A stretch of DNA of 64,000 nt from Priestia megaterium NBRC 15308 = ATCC 14581 (lineage in GTDB: Bacteria > Bacillota > Bacilli > Bacillales > Bacillaceae_H), in contig NZ_CP009920.1 in NCBI RefSeq assembly GCF_000832985.1, positions 4,148,501 through 4,212,500 of the forward strand, read 5' to 3'. Positions 34,558 to 42,790 of the stretch are shown here, piece after piece. The notes under the pieces were generated by a model. That model made no database searches, was not told the origin of the DNA, and saw only the letters and a list, made by a program, of their open reading frames with translations. A program made the translations under genes and the position numbers. Every line of letters begins with the position of its first letter. Positions within the stretch are counted from its first letter, which is position 1.

Positions 34558-36051
34558 ATGCAAAATCTTGGAGCGAAAAAAGTTGAAATGAGTCCGAAAG
34601 TAGTGGAGTTTTTAAAAGGAGTTAAACAGCTATACATTAACGGCGAATGGGTAGACTCTGTTTCAGGAAAAACGTTTGAAACAGTAAATCCAGCAACGGG
34701 TGAAAAGTTGGCAGATGTAGCTGAAGCAAATCCAGAGGATATTGATCGTGCCGTCAGAGCGGCTAGAGAAGCCTTTGATCATGGACCTTGGACAAAGATG
34801 TCAGCAGCTGAAAGAAGTCGACTTATTTATAAATTAGCTGATTTAATGGAAACACATCAATTGGAACTTGCGCAGCTTGAAACGCTTGATAACGGAAAAC
34901 CAATTCGTGAAACATCAAATGCAGACATTCCATTAGCAATTGAACATTTCCGCTACTTTGCTGGGTGGTCAACTAAAATGGTTGGACAAACTATTCCTGT
35001 GCAAGGAGCGTATTTTAACTATACAAGATATGAACCAGTAGGAGTTGTTGGCCAAATTATTCCGTGGAACTTCCCGCTTTTAATGGCCGCTTGGAAGCTC
35101 GGAGCTGCTTTGGCAACTGGATGTACAATTGTGCTTAAACCAGCAGAGCAAACGCCGCTTTCTGCACTTTACTTGGCTCGACTAGCCGATGAAGCAGGGT
35201 TCCCAAAAGGCGTGCTAAACATTGTGCCAGGCTACGGGAAAACAGCAGGTGAACCGCTCGTTCATCATGATCTTGTCGATAAAATTGCTTTTACAGGGTC
35301 TACTGCTGTCGGAAAAGCAATTATGAAGCAAGCTAGCGACTCCTTAAAACGTGTGACGTTAGAGCTTGGAGGTAAATCACCAAACATTATCCTCCCGGAT
35401 GCAGACTTAACAAAAGCAGTTCCTGGTGCGCTTTCAGGTATTATGTTTAATCAAGGACAAGTATGTTGTGCTGGGAGTCGTCTGTATGTCCAAAAAAGCT
35501 TATATGATAATGTCGTAGCTGATTTAGTTTCTCAAACGAAATCTATTAAACAAGGAAATGGATTAGCAGATGAGACGACAATGGGTCCGCTTGTATCTGC
35601 GCAGCAGCAAAAACGAGTGAAAACCTATATTGATAAAGGAATTGAAGAAGGAGCGGAAGTACTCGCAGGAGGAAACATTCCATTTGATCAAGGCTATTTC
35701 GTAGAACCGACTATCTTTGCAGATGTCGATCATTCAATGACGATTGCTCGTGAAGAAATCTTCGGTCCGGTTGTAGCTGCTATGCCGTTTGACGATCTCG
35801 ATGATTTAATTGCCAAAGCAAATGATACAGCATATGGTCTAGCAGCGGGCGTCTGGACACAGGATTTAAAGAAAGCACACTATATTGCTCATGGTATTAA
35901 AGCAGGTACAGTTTGGGTGAACTGCTACAACGTATTTGATGCAGCAAGCCCGTTTGGAGGCTATAAACAGTCGGGAATTGGTCGTGAAATGGGAAGTTAT
36001 GCGCTTGATAACTACACTGAAGTGAAAAGCGTATGGATTAATATGGAATAA
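34558..36051 (+). CDS. NAD-dependent aldehyde dehydrogenase (DhaS-like)
   Basis: 497 aa. I take the ATG at 34558, 10 nt after GGGGAGG; the ATG at 34549 abuts the ribosome site. ALDH superfamily marks: [13 protein letters not shown] (about 163-175), FTGSTAVGK cofactor loop, general-base Glu in [10 protein letters not shown], and catalytic Cys303 in [12 protein letters not shown]. It oxidises aldehydes to acids; the closest B. subtilis relative by overall sequence is DhaS, with the physiological substrate undefined. Catabolite control by the upstream cre is likely. Single gene. Confidence 0.9.
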   Translation: MQNLGAKKVEMSPKVVEFLKGVKQLYINGEWVDSVSGKTFETVNPATGEKLADVAEANPEDIDRAVRAAREAFDHGPWTKMSAAERSRLIYKLADLMETHQLELAQLETLDNGKPIRETSNADIPLAIEHFRYFAGWSTKMVGQTIPVQGAYFNYTRYEPVGVVGQIIPWNFPLLMAAWKLGAALATGCTIVLKPAEQTPLSALYLARLADEAGFPKGVLNIVPGYGKTAGEPLVHHDLVDKIAFTGSTAVGKAIMKQASDSLKRVTLELGGKSPNIILPDADLTKAVPGALSGIMFNQGQVCCAGSRLYVQKSLYDNVVADLVSQTKSIKQGNGLADETTMGPLVSAQQQKRVKTYIDKGIEEGAEVLAGGNIPFDQGYFVEPTIFADVDHSMTIAREEIFGPVVAAMPFDDLDDLIAKANDTAYGLAAGVWTQDLKKAHYIAHGIKAGTVWVNCYNVFDAASPFGGYKQSGIGREMGSYALDNYTEVKSVWINME

Positions 36052-36095
36052 TAAGTAAGAATTTTTGTGAAAATCAATAGCATATCTTTGTGTGA

Positions 36096-36128
36096 AAAAG
36101 AGTAGTCTTTAGTGGACTACTCTTTTAT
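36096..36128 (+). terminator. Terminator of the aldehyde dehydrogenase gene
   Basis: AAAAGAGTAGTC/GACTACTCTTTT with a 7-nt loop and trailing T-rich sequence. Confidence 0.82.
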
Positions 36129-36167
36129 TTGTTTAAGTCCCGCATTTTTAGAAAAGGAGTGATAACA

Positions 36168-37445
36168 TTGCCGGTTATACAGGGCCCCTCGTCGTATAAG
36201 CTTACCGGTCACCTGCAAAAGTTTAGAGAGAACCCCCTGGGTTTTTTGGAAAACTTGACTCAGTATGGAGAAATTGCAACATTTAGAGTTGCGCACAAAC
36301 GCTTTTATGTAACGAGAGACCCTCAACTTATTAAAGATGTAGTCATTACAAACAGCAAGGCGTTTCAAAAAATTAAACTAACGCATATGTTTAAAACGCT
36401 GCTAGGCGAAGAAATGTTATGGACAGATGAAGCATTATATATGAGCCCCATTCAACCCTCACAACTAAAACAACATCTAACTTTTAATAAGGAAGCAATC
36501 GCAAAAATAATTGAAAAGCATACGGAAACGTGGGAAGAAGGGCAGCTTCGAACAATAGTAAAAGACATAAGACAGATAGTCATAGCTGTACTCCTTCAAC
36601 TTGTATTTGGCATTTCGATTGAGGAGAAAGATAAAATTCACTATGTTCAAGCGCTTATGAGAAAAAAAGAAAAGTTAGGCAAAATTTATATTCGTCTACC
36701 TTTGCACCAGCCTGACTCAGATGAGCAGCTAGAACAACTCCTTTTTGAACGCGTTCAAATGCGTGTTCAAAACAAAACCGCAGGAAATGATTTACTGCAG
36801 TATATATTGAATTCTTACGGAGAAGACAGCGATGAAAGAGAAATATACGAACAGCTAAATTCTATATTCCTTTCGATGTATGAAATGATTACGCACGTAT
36901 GCAGCTGGTCTATTCATTTACTATCTCAAAATACTAGGGAGCACCTTCAGCTGCATAAAGAAATTCAAGCCTATGCTAGCGGCGAATCACTTTCAACCAA
37001 AAATCTAACCTATATGCGCAAAATAATTGCTGAAAGCATGAGGTTGTATCCGCCTCTTTGGCTATTTGGGCGTCAAGCACGTGAAGATATACAAATAGAT
37101 GGCTACAGTATTAAAAAAGGGGAGATTATGTTAATTAGCCCTTATATGATGCATCGCCATGAAGATTATTTTTTAGAGCCAAGTGAATTTTTACCTGACC
37201 GTTTTGAAAAAGGAGGGTCCATTGATGTCCCAAGCTATATGTATATGCCACTTGGGATTGAGCATCAAGCGGAAAGGGGCATGGACTATATCACTGAAAT
37301 AGTCACCATTTTTCTGTCAGAAATGACAAAGCGCTTTTTATTTCAGCTGACTAAGCCCGAATCTATTGCTCCGATGGCGGGCGTAATGCTGAATATGAAA
37401 GAAGAACTGAAGGTGAATGTTCACAAAGTTCACGCGCAGTCTTGA
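36168..37445 (+). CDS. Cytochrome P450-fold protein lacking the heme-ligand cysteine
   Basis: 425 aa; TTG start, with AAAAGGAGTGAT upstream. The frame is intact over the usual P450 length. The N-terminal GPSSYKLTGHLQKFRENPLG, the K-helix ExxR (Glu289-Arg292 in AESMRLYPP) and the meander EFLPDRFE are all clear. The Cys loop, normally FxxGxRxCxG, reads MPLGIEHQAERG, placing Glu369 where the thiolate cysteine belongs. The I-helix reads MYEMITHVCSW instead of the usual oxygen-activating AGxET(T). Such a protein should not be a normal monooxygenase. A binding or scaffold role, or a non-heme activity, is conceivable. No redox-partner gene is adjacent. Confidence 0.85.
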   Translation: MPVIQGPSSYKLTGHLQKFRENPLGFLENLTQYGEIATFRVAHKRFYVTRDPQLIKDVVITNSKAFQKIKLTHMFKTLLGEEMLWTDEALYMSPIQPSQLKQHLTFNKEAIAKIIEKHTETWEEGQLRTIVKDIRQIVIAVLLQLVFGISIEEKDKIHYVQALMRKKEKLGKIYIRLPLHQPDSDEQLEQLLFERVQMRVQNKTAGNDLLQYILNSYGEDSDEREIYEQLNSIFLSMYEMITHVCSWSIHLLSQNTREHLQLHKEIQAYASGESLSTKNLTYMRKIIAESMRLYPPLWLFGRQAREDIQIDGYSIKKGEIMLISPYMMHRHEDYFLEPSEFLPDRFEKGGSIDVPSYMYMPLGIEHQAERGMDYITEIVTIFLSEMTKRFLFQLTKPESIAPMAGVMLNMKEELKVNVHKVHAQS

Positions 37446-37489
37446 ATGAACGGGAATACTTTTCCTCTTTATATCAGGCTGTCAATTTA

Positions 37490-37518
37490 TTGACACATCC
37501 TGCATTGAGATTTATCAT
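37490..37518 (+). promoter_or_regulatory. Sigma-A promoter of the kinase-like gene
   Basis: TTGACA at 37490-37495, 17-bp spacer, TATCAT at 37513-37518. Confidence 0.7.
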
Positions 37519-37564
37519 AGGGTAATATTTGATAGAGATTACTGAAGGATTTTTAGAGGGGACT

Positions 37565-38224
37565 ATGGATAAAACAATTAAACAGTTGGTGTCGCTAGTT
37601 GAAACATCATTACTAACGCAAGTTACGATTCAAAGTGAAAGTGACTATGATCCAGTTGAAGTTACGAACAAAACAAAAGAGTGGGTACTTATTGGTAAAG
37701 GAAACTATGCCGGTGTGTTTATGCACGAAAATTATCCTGAATTTGTCGTGAAAGTATACGGAAGAGAAATTTATGGTGTAAAGAAAGAAGCGCAAGTGTA
37801 TAGAAAGCTGGGCGTTCACCCAGCTTATTCTCAACTTTTTCATGAGGGAAAGACGTACTTGATTTTAAAAAGACTTACAGGCGTTACCTTGTATGATGCC
37901 GTCCAGCGGGGAATAAAGATTCCAGAACAAGTCATAAAAGATGTGAACGCAGCTTTGGACTATGCAACAAGCCAGGGTTTAAACCCGTATGATGTGCATG
38001 GTAAAAATGTCATGATGAAAGACGGAAGAGGGTATGTGGTGGATATCTCTGACTTTTATAAAGAAGGTTTTGATAAAAAATGGACAGACCTTGTAAAAGC
38101 TTATTACACCTTTTATCCGTTTATTGATAAGTACCATATCCGCTTGCCGTACCCGCTGTTAAACGTTATTAGAAAAGCATATCGTCTATATCGTAGAATC
38201 AAATCAAAAAGGAGTTTCCGCTAA
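37565..38224 (+). CDS. Protein-kinase-like protein (YrzF/YbdM type)
   Basis: 219 aa; ATG at 37565 after AGAGGGGAC. A small kinase fold: glycine loop GKGNYAGVF (about 49-57), ATP lysine in FVVKVYG, an alpha-C-like KKEAQVYRKL, and a catalytic-loop equivalent YDVHGKNVMM in which Asp and Asn fit a HxDxxxxN-type pattern but the usual His-Arg-Asp order is altered. VVDISDF stands where DFG is expected. The basic C-terminus (YRLYRRIKSKRSFR) may contact membrane or nucleic acid. Bacillus has similar short Ser/Thr kinase-like proteins (YbdM, YrzF). Activity is uncertain. Confidence 0.75.
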   Translation: MDKTIKQLVSLVETSLLTQVTIQSESDYDPVEVTNKTKEWVLIGKGNYAGVFMHENYPEFVVKVYGREIYGVKKEAQVYRKLGVHPAYSQLFHEGKTYLILKRLTGVTLYDAVQRGIKIPEQVIKDVNAALDYATSQGLNPYDVHGKNVMMKDGRGYVVDISDFYKEGFDKKWTDLVKAYYTFYPFIDKYHIRLPYPLLNVIRKAYRLYRRIKSKRSFR

Positions 38225-38242
38225 AGGGAACTCCTTTTTAAG
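38206..38242. terminator. Bidirectional terminator
   Basis: AAAAAGGAGTTCC-type stem (left arm AAAAAGGAGTTTCC, right arm GGAACTCCTTTTT), overlapping the end of the kinase-like gene and the stop of the convergent 92-aa gene. Confidence 0.85.
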
Positions 38243-38516
38243 ATGAAATACAGCGCAATACATGCTGCTGCTCAAAAGTTGGTTTTAATTTGAATAGAAT
38301 GGTTTGTAGTATTTCAGATTGATAGACAAATTTTAGCGTATGTTTAAGGGAAAGAGGATGTAAGAAAGAACGTATTCTTTTTTCAGCATAACGTATCACC
38401 TGTTCTTCATAAAATAAAGTACGTGCGGAGATTTTAGCGTGAATGTCTTTTGTTAGTTCGATTGTAAACTGGATAATCAATAAATCAGTGTCTTTACAGT
38501 ATTTTTCTAGTAGCAT
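38238..38516 (-). CDS. Hypothetical protein (92 aa)
   Basis: The ATG has a near-ideal ribosome site, TGGAGGTGATATC, which is the main evidence for a real gene. The product begins MLLEKYCKDTDLLIIQFTIE, is predicted soluble and mixed alpha/beta, and ends LKPTFEQQHVLRCISS. No family recognised. Monocistronic, leftward. Confidence 0.68.
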   Translation of the reverse strand: MLLEKYCKDTDLLIIQFTIELTKDIHAKISARTLFYEEQVIRYAEKRIRSFLHPLSLKHTLKFVYQSEILQTILFKLKPTFEQQHVLRCISS

Positions 38517-38656
38517 GATATCACCTCCATTTTGTCAACTCGTTTACACAATCTTAATATAAAATTTACAAATGTCAATAAGACACGGAAAAATAAATGG
38601 TAAGACTGTTCTTTTTATATGTTGAATAAACAAGAACGTGACAGAGGTGAATAAAG

Positions 38657-38800
38657 TTGAACATTAACGTCGGATTTGCCATTTTAGCTGATATTGATAA
38701 TAAGATGACGGCTGCTATTTATGTGGAAAATCAAATTGTAGCGATTATAGCTGGACCTTCAGATATTCTGTATGAAAAGTTGAAAAAAGTGTTTTTATAA
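38657..38800 (+). CDS. Small protein (47 aa), unknown
   Basis: TTG start with AGAGGTGA 7 nt upstream. The product begins MNINVGFAILADIDNKM and continues with alternating hydrophobic residues (AIYVENQIVAIIAG) suggesting a beta hairpin, then a short helix. It lies between the divergent 92-aa gene and motA. No homologue recognised, so it could be a chance frame, though the ribosome site is good. Confidence 0.5.
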   Translation: MNINVGFAILADIDNKMTAAIYVENQIVAIIAGPSDILYEKLKKVFL

Positions 38801-38841
38801 TAGAGAAAAGCTGTAATTGTAAATATGATTCATAAAAGGCT

Positions 38842-38867
38842 TAAAAATTCTATGAAATAGTCGAAAT
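38842..38867 (+). promoter_or_regulatory. Candidate sigma-D (flagellar) promoter of motAB
   Basis: TAAA at 38842-38845, 14-bp spacer, GTCGAAAT at 38860-38867, against the SigD consensus TAAA-N14/15-GCCGATAT (two mismatches in the -10). motAB of B. subtilis is SigD-dependent. Confidence 0.6.
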
Positions 38868-38929
38868 AAAAGATGAGGATAAAATACACAAAAAGAAAGA
38901 ACAGGAAGTTAAGGATAGGAGAATTACAT

Positions 38930-39724
38930 ATGGATAAAACATCTTTTATTGGACTGATTTTAGGAATAGCCTCTCTTATTGTAGGTATGTTTTTCAAAGG
39001 GGTTAATCCATCTGTGTTAGGAAATCCGGCTGCTATTTTAATTATTATTGTCGGAACCGTCGGAGCAGTAGTGATTGCATTTCCTTCAAATGAAATCAAA
39101 AGAGTCCCAAAATTGTTTGGTGTCCTGTTTAAAGAACAAAAAATGCTGCAGCCCGTTGATTTAGTATCCATGTTTTCTGAATGGGGACAAGTTGTTCGAA
39201 AAGAAGGGTTACTATCACTTGAAGCCCAAATTATTGATGTAGATGACCCTTTCTTAAAAAATGGTTTGAATTTAGCTATTGATGGTCAAAGTGCGGATTA
39301 TATACGAGACGTGTTGTCTGAAGAAATTGATGCTATGGAAGAAAGACATCAAACGGGTGCAAGTATTTTCGCTTTAGCAGGTACATATGCTCCAACTCTG
39401 GGTGTACTTGGAGCTGTTATAGGGTTAATTGCTGCGCTTGGGAACATGGAAGATACAGATACGCTAGGACATGCGATCAGCGCGGCGTTTGTTGCTACGC
39501 TTCTTGGTATTTTTACTGGGTATGTACTATGGCATCCGTTTGCAAATAAACTAAAGCGTAAATCGAAACATGAAGTAAAGGTAAAGTATATGATGATCGA
39601 AGGAGTGCTTTCACTCCTAGAAGGAGAAACACCAAAAGTAATTGAGCAAAAGCTGGCTTCTTATTTGCCAACAGCGGAACGTAAAAAGCTTCTTCAAGAA
39701 AGTGAAGTGGGCATAAATGAGTAG
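38930..39724 (+). CDS. motA: Flagellar motor stator protein MotA
   Basis: 264 aa; ATG at 38930 after ATAGGAGAATTACAT. Four membrane helices (about 5-22, 33-52, 145-170, 180-205) with a large cytoplasmic loop holding the charged residues that touch FliG, and LAGTYAPTLGVLGAVIGLI and GHAISAAFVATLLGIFTGYV as in B. subtilis MotA. It forms the proton channel with MotB, whose start lies 8 nt inside the end of this gene. MotP, the Na+ homologue, is less similar by sequence recall. Confidence 0.92.
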   Translation: MDKTSFIGLILGIASLIVGMFFKGVNPSVLGNPAAILIIIVGTVGAVVIAFPSNEIKRVPKLFGVLFKEQKMLQPVDLVSMFSEWGQVVRKEGLLSLEAQIIDVDDPFLKNGLNLAIDGQSADYIRDVLSEEIDAMEERHQTGASIFALAGTYAPTLGVLGAVIGLIAALGNMEDTDTLGHAISAAFVATLLGIFTGYVLWHPFANKLKRKSKHEVKVKYMMIEGVLSLLEGETPKVIEQKLASYLPTAERKKLLQESEVGINE

Positions 39725-40550
39725 ACGCAGAAAACGAAAGCATGAAGAGGACCATGTTGACGAAAGCTGGCTGCTTCCTTACTCAGATTTGCTTACACTT
39801 TTACTTGCTTTATTCATTGTATTGTTTGCAATGAGCTCAGTGGATGCGCAGAAATTTAAGAACCTTTCTCGCGCATTTAATGAAGCGTTCGTTGGAGGAA
39901 CGGGCGTGATGGAATTTCAATCTCTGCAGGAATCTGAAGAAGCGGTTCAGCCTTCAAATACCCCTGCAGCTAAAAGTACGGAAAAAACAAATGAAGTGGA
40001 GACAGCCCCTAATCAGTCTCCTGCTTCTTCACAATCGTTAACGAGCGAACAAAAGGAGCAAACCATTCGAGAAGCTGATCAAGAAGAGCTTCAGCAAATT
40101 CAATCTAAAATTAATGCGTATATTCAAAAGAAAAACTTAACAAATCAATTACAGACTTCGTTAACCGAGGAAGGTCTCTTAATTTCCATTCGAGACAATG
40201 TATTGTTTGATTCAGGAAGAGCACAAGTTAGGAGTGAAGATACAAAAATCGCAAATGATATTTCAGAGCTTTTGGTGATTGATCCTCCTCGTAATATTAT
40301 TATTAGCGGTCACACGGATAACGTACCTATTCGCAACGCTGGTTTTGAATCCAACTGGGAGTTAAGCGTGATGAGAGCAGTTAACTTTATGAAAGTTATC
40401 TTAAAAAACGATAAGCTTAATCCAAGCATGTTCAGTGCAAAAGGATTTGGAGAGTTCAAACCGGTAACATCTAACAATACAGCAGAGGGACAAGCGAAAA
40501 ATAGGAGGGTTGAAATATTGATTACTCCTCGTACAATTAAACAGCCGTAA
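39717..40550 (+). CDS. motB: Flagellar motor stator protein MotB
   Basis: 277 aa, overlapping motA by 8 nt. The N-terminal HVDESWLLPYSDLLTLLLAL gives the single membrane helix with the proton-carrying Asp (about residue 24). Then come a plug region (RAFNEAFVGGTGVMEF), a low-complexity Ser/Thr/Glu linker (about 70-115), and an OmpA-type peptidoglycan-binding domain (about 145-270: ISGHTDNVPI, NWELSVMRAVNFM, AKNRRVEILI). It anchors the stator to the wall. The DLLTLLLALFIVLFA stretch matches proton-type MotB, not MotS. Confidence 0.92.
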   Translation: MSRRRKRKHEEDHVDESWLLPYSDLLTLLLALFIVLFAMSSVDAQKFKNLSRAFNEAFVGGTGVMEFQSLQESEEAVQPSNTPAAKSTEKTNEVETAPNQSPASSQSLTSEQKEQTIREADQEELQQIQSKINAYIQKKNLTNQLQTSLTEEGLLISIRDNVLFDSGRAQVRSEDTKIANDISELLVIDPPRNIIISGHTDNVPIRNAGFESNWELSVMRAVNFMKVILKNDKLNPSMFSAKGFGEFKPVTSNNTAEGQAKNRRVEILITPRTIKQP

Positions 40551-40578
40551 AAGCAGGACTGCTTTTACGGCTGTTTTT
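40540..40578. terminator. Bidirectional terminator after motB
   Basis: AACAGCCGTAAAAGCA/TGCTTTTACGGCTGTT with GGAC loop and T-run; the convergent hypothetical gene ends 8 nt beyond. Confidence 0.9.
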
Positions 40579-40585
40579 CTATGTG

Positions 40586-40918
40586 TTATAAAGCTAAGAG
40601 TCTTCTCTTTTCAAAGTTTCCTCGTACTAACTTGAGATCCATTCCATCTAAAATCAAGTCAATGAGAGCGCCTTTAAAGACATCCGCTGTTTTTTTCTTA
40701 TCATTGGACTGCAAATATTGCACGCGATACCACTTGTCTTCAACTTGAAAGTACATAAAACGTCCGTGCGTAAAATCAATCCAAAACTTTGTAGGTTGTC
40801 CATTGAGATTTTTATAAACATATCCCCAGCTTCGTCCTTGGTGAGCGTCCTTCATTTTAGGGCGAGCTGTATTAAATACTTCGTAATATACTTTGTGCTT
40901 AATATCATAGAGCATCAT
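40586..40918 (-). CDS. Hypothetical protein (110 aa)
   Basis: Starts MMLYDIKHKVYYEV; AGGAGGACTGTCAC precedes the first ATG. Basic, aromatic-rich soluble protein (FWIDFTHGRFMYFQVEDKWY) with no signal peptide. I do not recognise the family. Monocistronic, leftward towards the motB terminator. Confidence 0.7.
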   Translation of the reverse strand: MMLYDIKHKVYYEVFNTARPKMKDAHQGRSWGYVYKNLNGQPTKFWIDFTHGRFMYFQVEDKWYRVQYLQSNDKKKTADVFKGALIDLILDGMDLKLVRGNFEKRRLLAL

Positions 40919-41118
40919 GTGACAGTCCTCCTATCTGTAGACGTGCTAGCAGGTAAAGATATATTTGTATACAACAAGTATACTCAGCTGAATGGAATCG
41001 TAGACTATTTTTTTGAGACAAGCAGAAAAGCAGTTAAATGAAAAAGACAGTTTAAATTAGCTCAATCATTCCGCTTTTTTTTATACTGTAAGTAAATGCG
41101 TTAAATAAGGAGGAAAAA

Positions 41119-42072
41119 ATGAGACGAGTAGGAATAGTAGGTGCTGGAATGACGGGCCTTACAGCAGCGGCTGAATTACAAAAAGAAGGAATAGAGGTCT
41201 TTCTTCTTGATAAGGGTAAAAGTGTAGGGGGACGAATGGCTACCCGAAGAGTAGGAGAGGGAAAAGCAGATCACGGAGCTCAATTTTTTACAGTGAGATC
41301 CGATGAATTTCAACAAGACGTAAATAAATGGATAGCTGATAGAAAGGTTAAGAAGTGGTTTGGTGACCATCACCCTCGGTATCAAAGTATGAATGGGATG
41401 AATGCGCTAGCTAAATATTTAGCTGAAGATCTACGCGTATACGTGAATCGAAAAGTTCAAGCCATTGATTTTCAAAACGGAAGGTATCAGCTGTATACAG
41501 AAGAAAATGAGATTTTTGAAGCGACTGATATCATTCTTACAGCTCCGTCTCCCCAGGTTGTTGAGGTACTTAATAATAGTAAGTTGCAAGCGGACCAATC
41601 AATTCTTAATACACTGAAATTTAGTCCTTGCTTGGTTGCTATCGTGGAGCTTCACACAGAGATGATGTATGGTGATCATGGTCAAATCACGAATCCTTCT
41701 AGCACAATCCAAAGAATCGTTAATCATGAGCAAAAAGGAATATCAAAGACGCCCGTTCTTAGCATATATATGAATAAAGACTGGTCAGAAAAACATTTTG
41801 ATGAACATGAACATGAGCTGCTGCGGGCGATAAAAAATGAAATAAAAGAATGGATAGGTGCAAATCATATTAAAAGCATTCAGTTAAAGAAATGGCGCTA
41901 TGCAGAGGTTAAACAAGTTCTTCATCAGCCCTTTGCTAAAATTATGCCGTCGCTACTGGTGGCAGGAGATGCTTTTTTAAGAAGGGAAGACGAAACAAAT
42001 CACTCACGGTTAGAGAGCGCATATTTGTCAGGGAAATCGGCAGCCGCTGAATTAATGGGAAAGAACATCTAG
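41119..42072 (+). CDS. FAD-dependent amine-oxidase-like protein (renalase type)
   Basis: 317 aa; ATG after AAGGAGGAAAAA. The N-terminal FAD motif is VGIVGAGMTGLTAAAEL (about 4-20) followed by DKGKSVGGRMATRR and HGAQFFTVR, all as in renalase-like NAD(P)/FAD oxidoreductases. The C-terminal LLVAGDAFLRREDET followed by ESAYLSGKSAA is the usual second FAD contact. Bacterial renalases oxidise isomeric dihydro-NAD(P). The DUF2071 gene begins 19 nt downstream, probably in the same operon. Confidence 0.82.
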   Translation: MRRVGIVGAGMTGLTAAAELQKEGIEVFLLDKGKSVGGRMATRRVGEGKADHGAQFFTVRSDEFQQDVNKWIADRKVKKWFGDHHPRYQSMNGMNALAKYLAEDLRVYVNRKVQAIDFQNGRYQLYTEENEIFEATDIILTAPSPQVVEVLNNSKLQADQSILNTLKFSPCLVAIVELHTEMMYGDHGQITNPSSTIQRIVNHEQKGISKTPVLSIYMNKDWSEKHFDEHEHELLRAIKNEIKEWIGANHIKSIQLKKWRYAEVKQVLHQPFAKIMPSLLVAGDAFLRREDETNHSRLESAYLSGKSAAAELMGKNI

Positions 42073-42091
42073 AAAAAGGAGGGACCAAGAA

Positions 42092-42787
42092 GTGAAAAAT
42101 AATTGGATAATGAAACAAACGTGGAAAGATTTACTGTTTATTCATTGGCCTGTAGATCCGGCATTTTTGGCTTCTTTATTGCCTAGTCAGTTAGAGCCTG
42201 ACACCTATGATGGTCAAGGATGGATTGCACTTGTGCCTTTTACGATGACAGACATTCGATTTAAAGGAACGCCCGCAGTTCCTATCTTTTCACAGCTATA
42301 TGAGCTGAATGTGCGTACATATGTTACATATAAAGGGGAAAAAGGCGTTTATTTTTTTAGTTTAGACGCAAGCAATCCACTAGGGGTATGGATTGCTCGT
42401 CAGTTTTTTCATTTGCCTTATTACCACGCTGCTATGACATTCAACAAAACTCAGAGCCATATTTCTTTTCAGTCAGTTCGAACGCACAGAGACTCACAAA
42501 AAGAGCGAGTAAAGCTTACATATAGAGGTATTTCTCCGTCCTATCGCAGTAGAGAAGGAGAATTAGCTCATTGGCTTACAGAGCGCTACTGCTTATTTAC
42601 CACTCATCAAGGAAATGTCTACCGAGGAGACCTTTATCATGATCCTTGGGAGCTGCAAAAAGGGGAGTGTGAAATAAGAGATGATTCTATTACTCAGCCT
42701 TTTTTGCGTCCCGCGGACAATCGCGATTTAATTGTGCACTATGCCAATCAAGTCACGGCTTATTTTTATCCTTTTAAAAAAGTATAA
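42092..42787 (+). CDS. yqjF: YqjF family protein (DUF2071)
   Basis: 231 aa; GTG start after AAAGGAGGGACCAAGAA. The domain covers the whole protein: MKQTWKDLLFIHWPVDPAFL, then GWIALVPFTMTDIRF, YELNVRTYVTY, and GVYFFSLDASNPLGV. B. subtilis YqjF is about the same length. The fold is acetoacetate-decarboxylase-like in related families, but function is unknown. It follows the renalase-like gene closely; the fusion gene beyond it converges with a 3-nt gap. Confidence 0.85.
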   Translation: MKNNWIMKQTWKDLLFIHWPVDPAFLASLLPSQLEPDTYDGQGWIALVPFTMTDIRFKGTPAVPIFSQLYELNVRTYVTYKGEKGVYFFSLDASNPLGVWIARQFFHLPYYHAAMTFNKTQSHISFQSVRTHRDSQKERVKLTYRGISPSYRSREGELAHWLTERYCLFTTHQGNVYRGDLYHDPWELQKGECEIRDDSITQPFLRPADNRDLIVHYANQVTAYFYPFKKV

Positions 42788-42790
42788 GTA

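Noticed and set aside
38930-40550. MotP/MotS (sodium-type) assignment for the stator genes
   Set aside because: The MotB membrane helix and the MotA loops follow proton-type MotAB of B. subtilis, and a SigD-like promoter is present.
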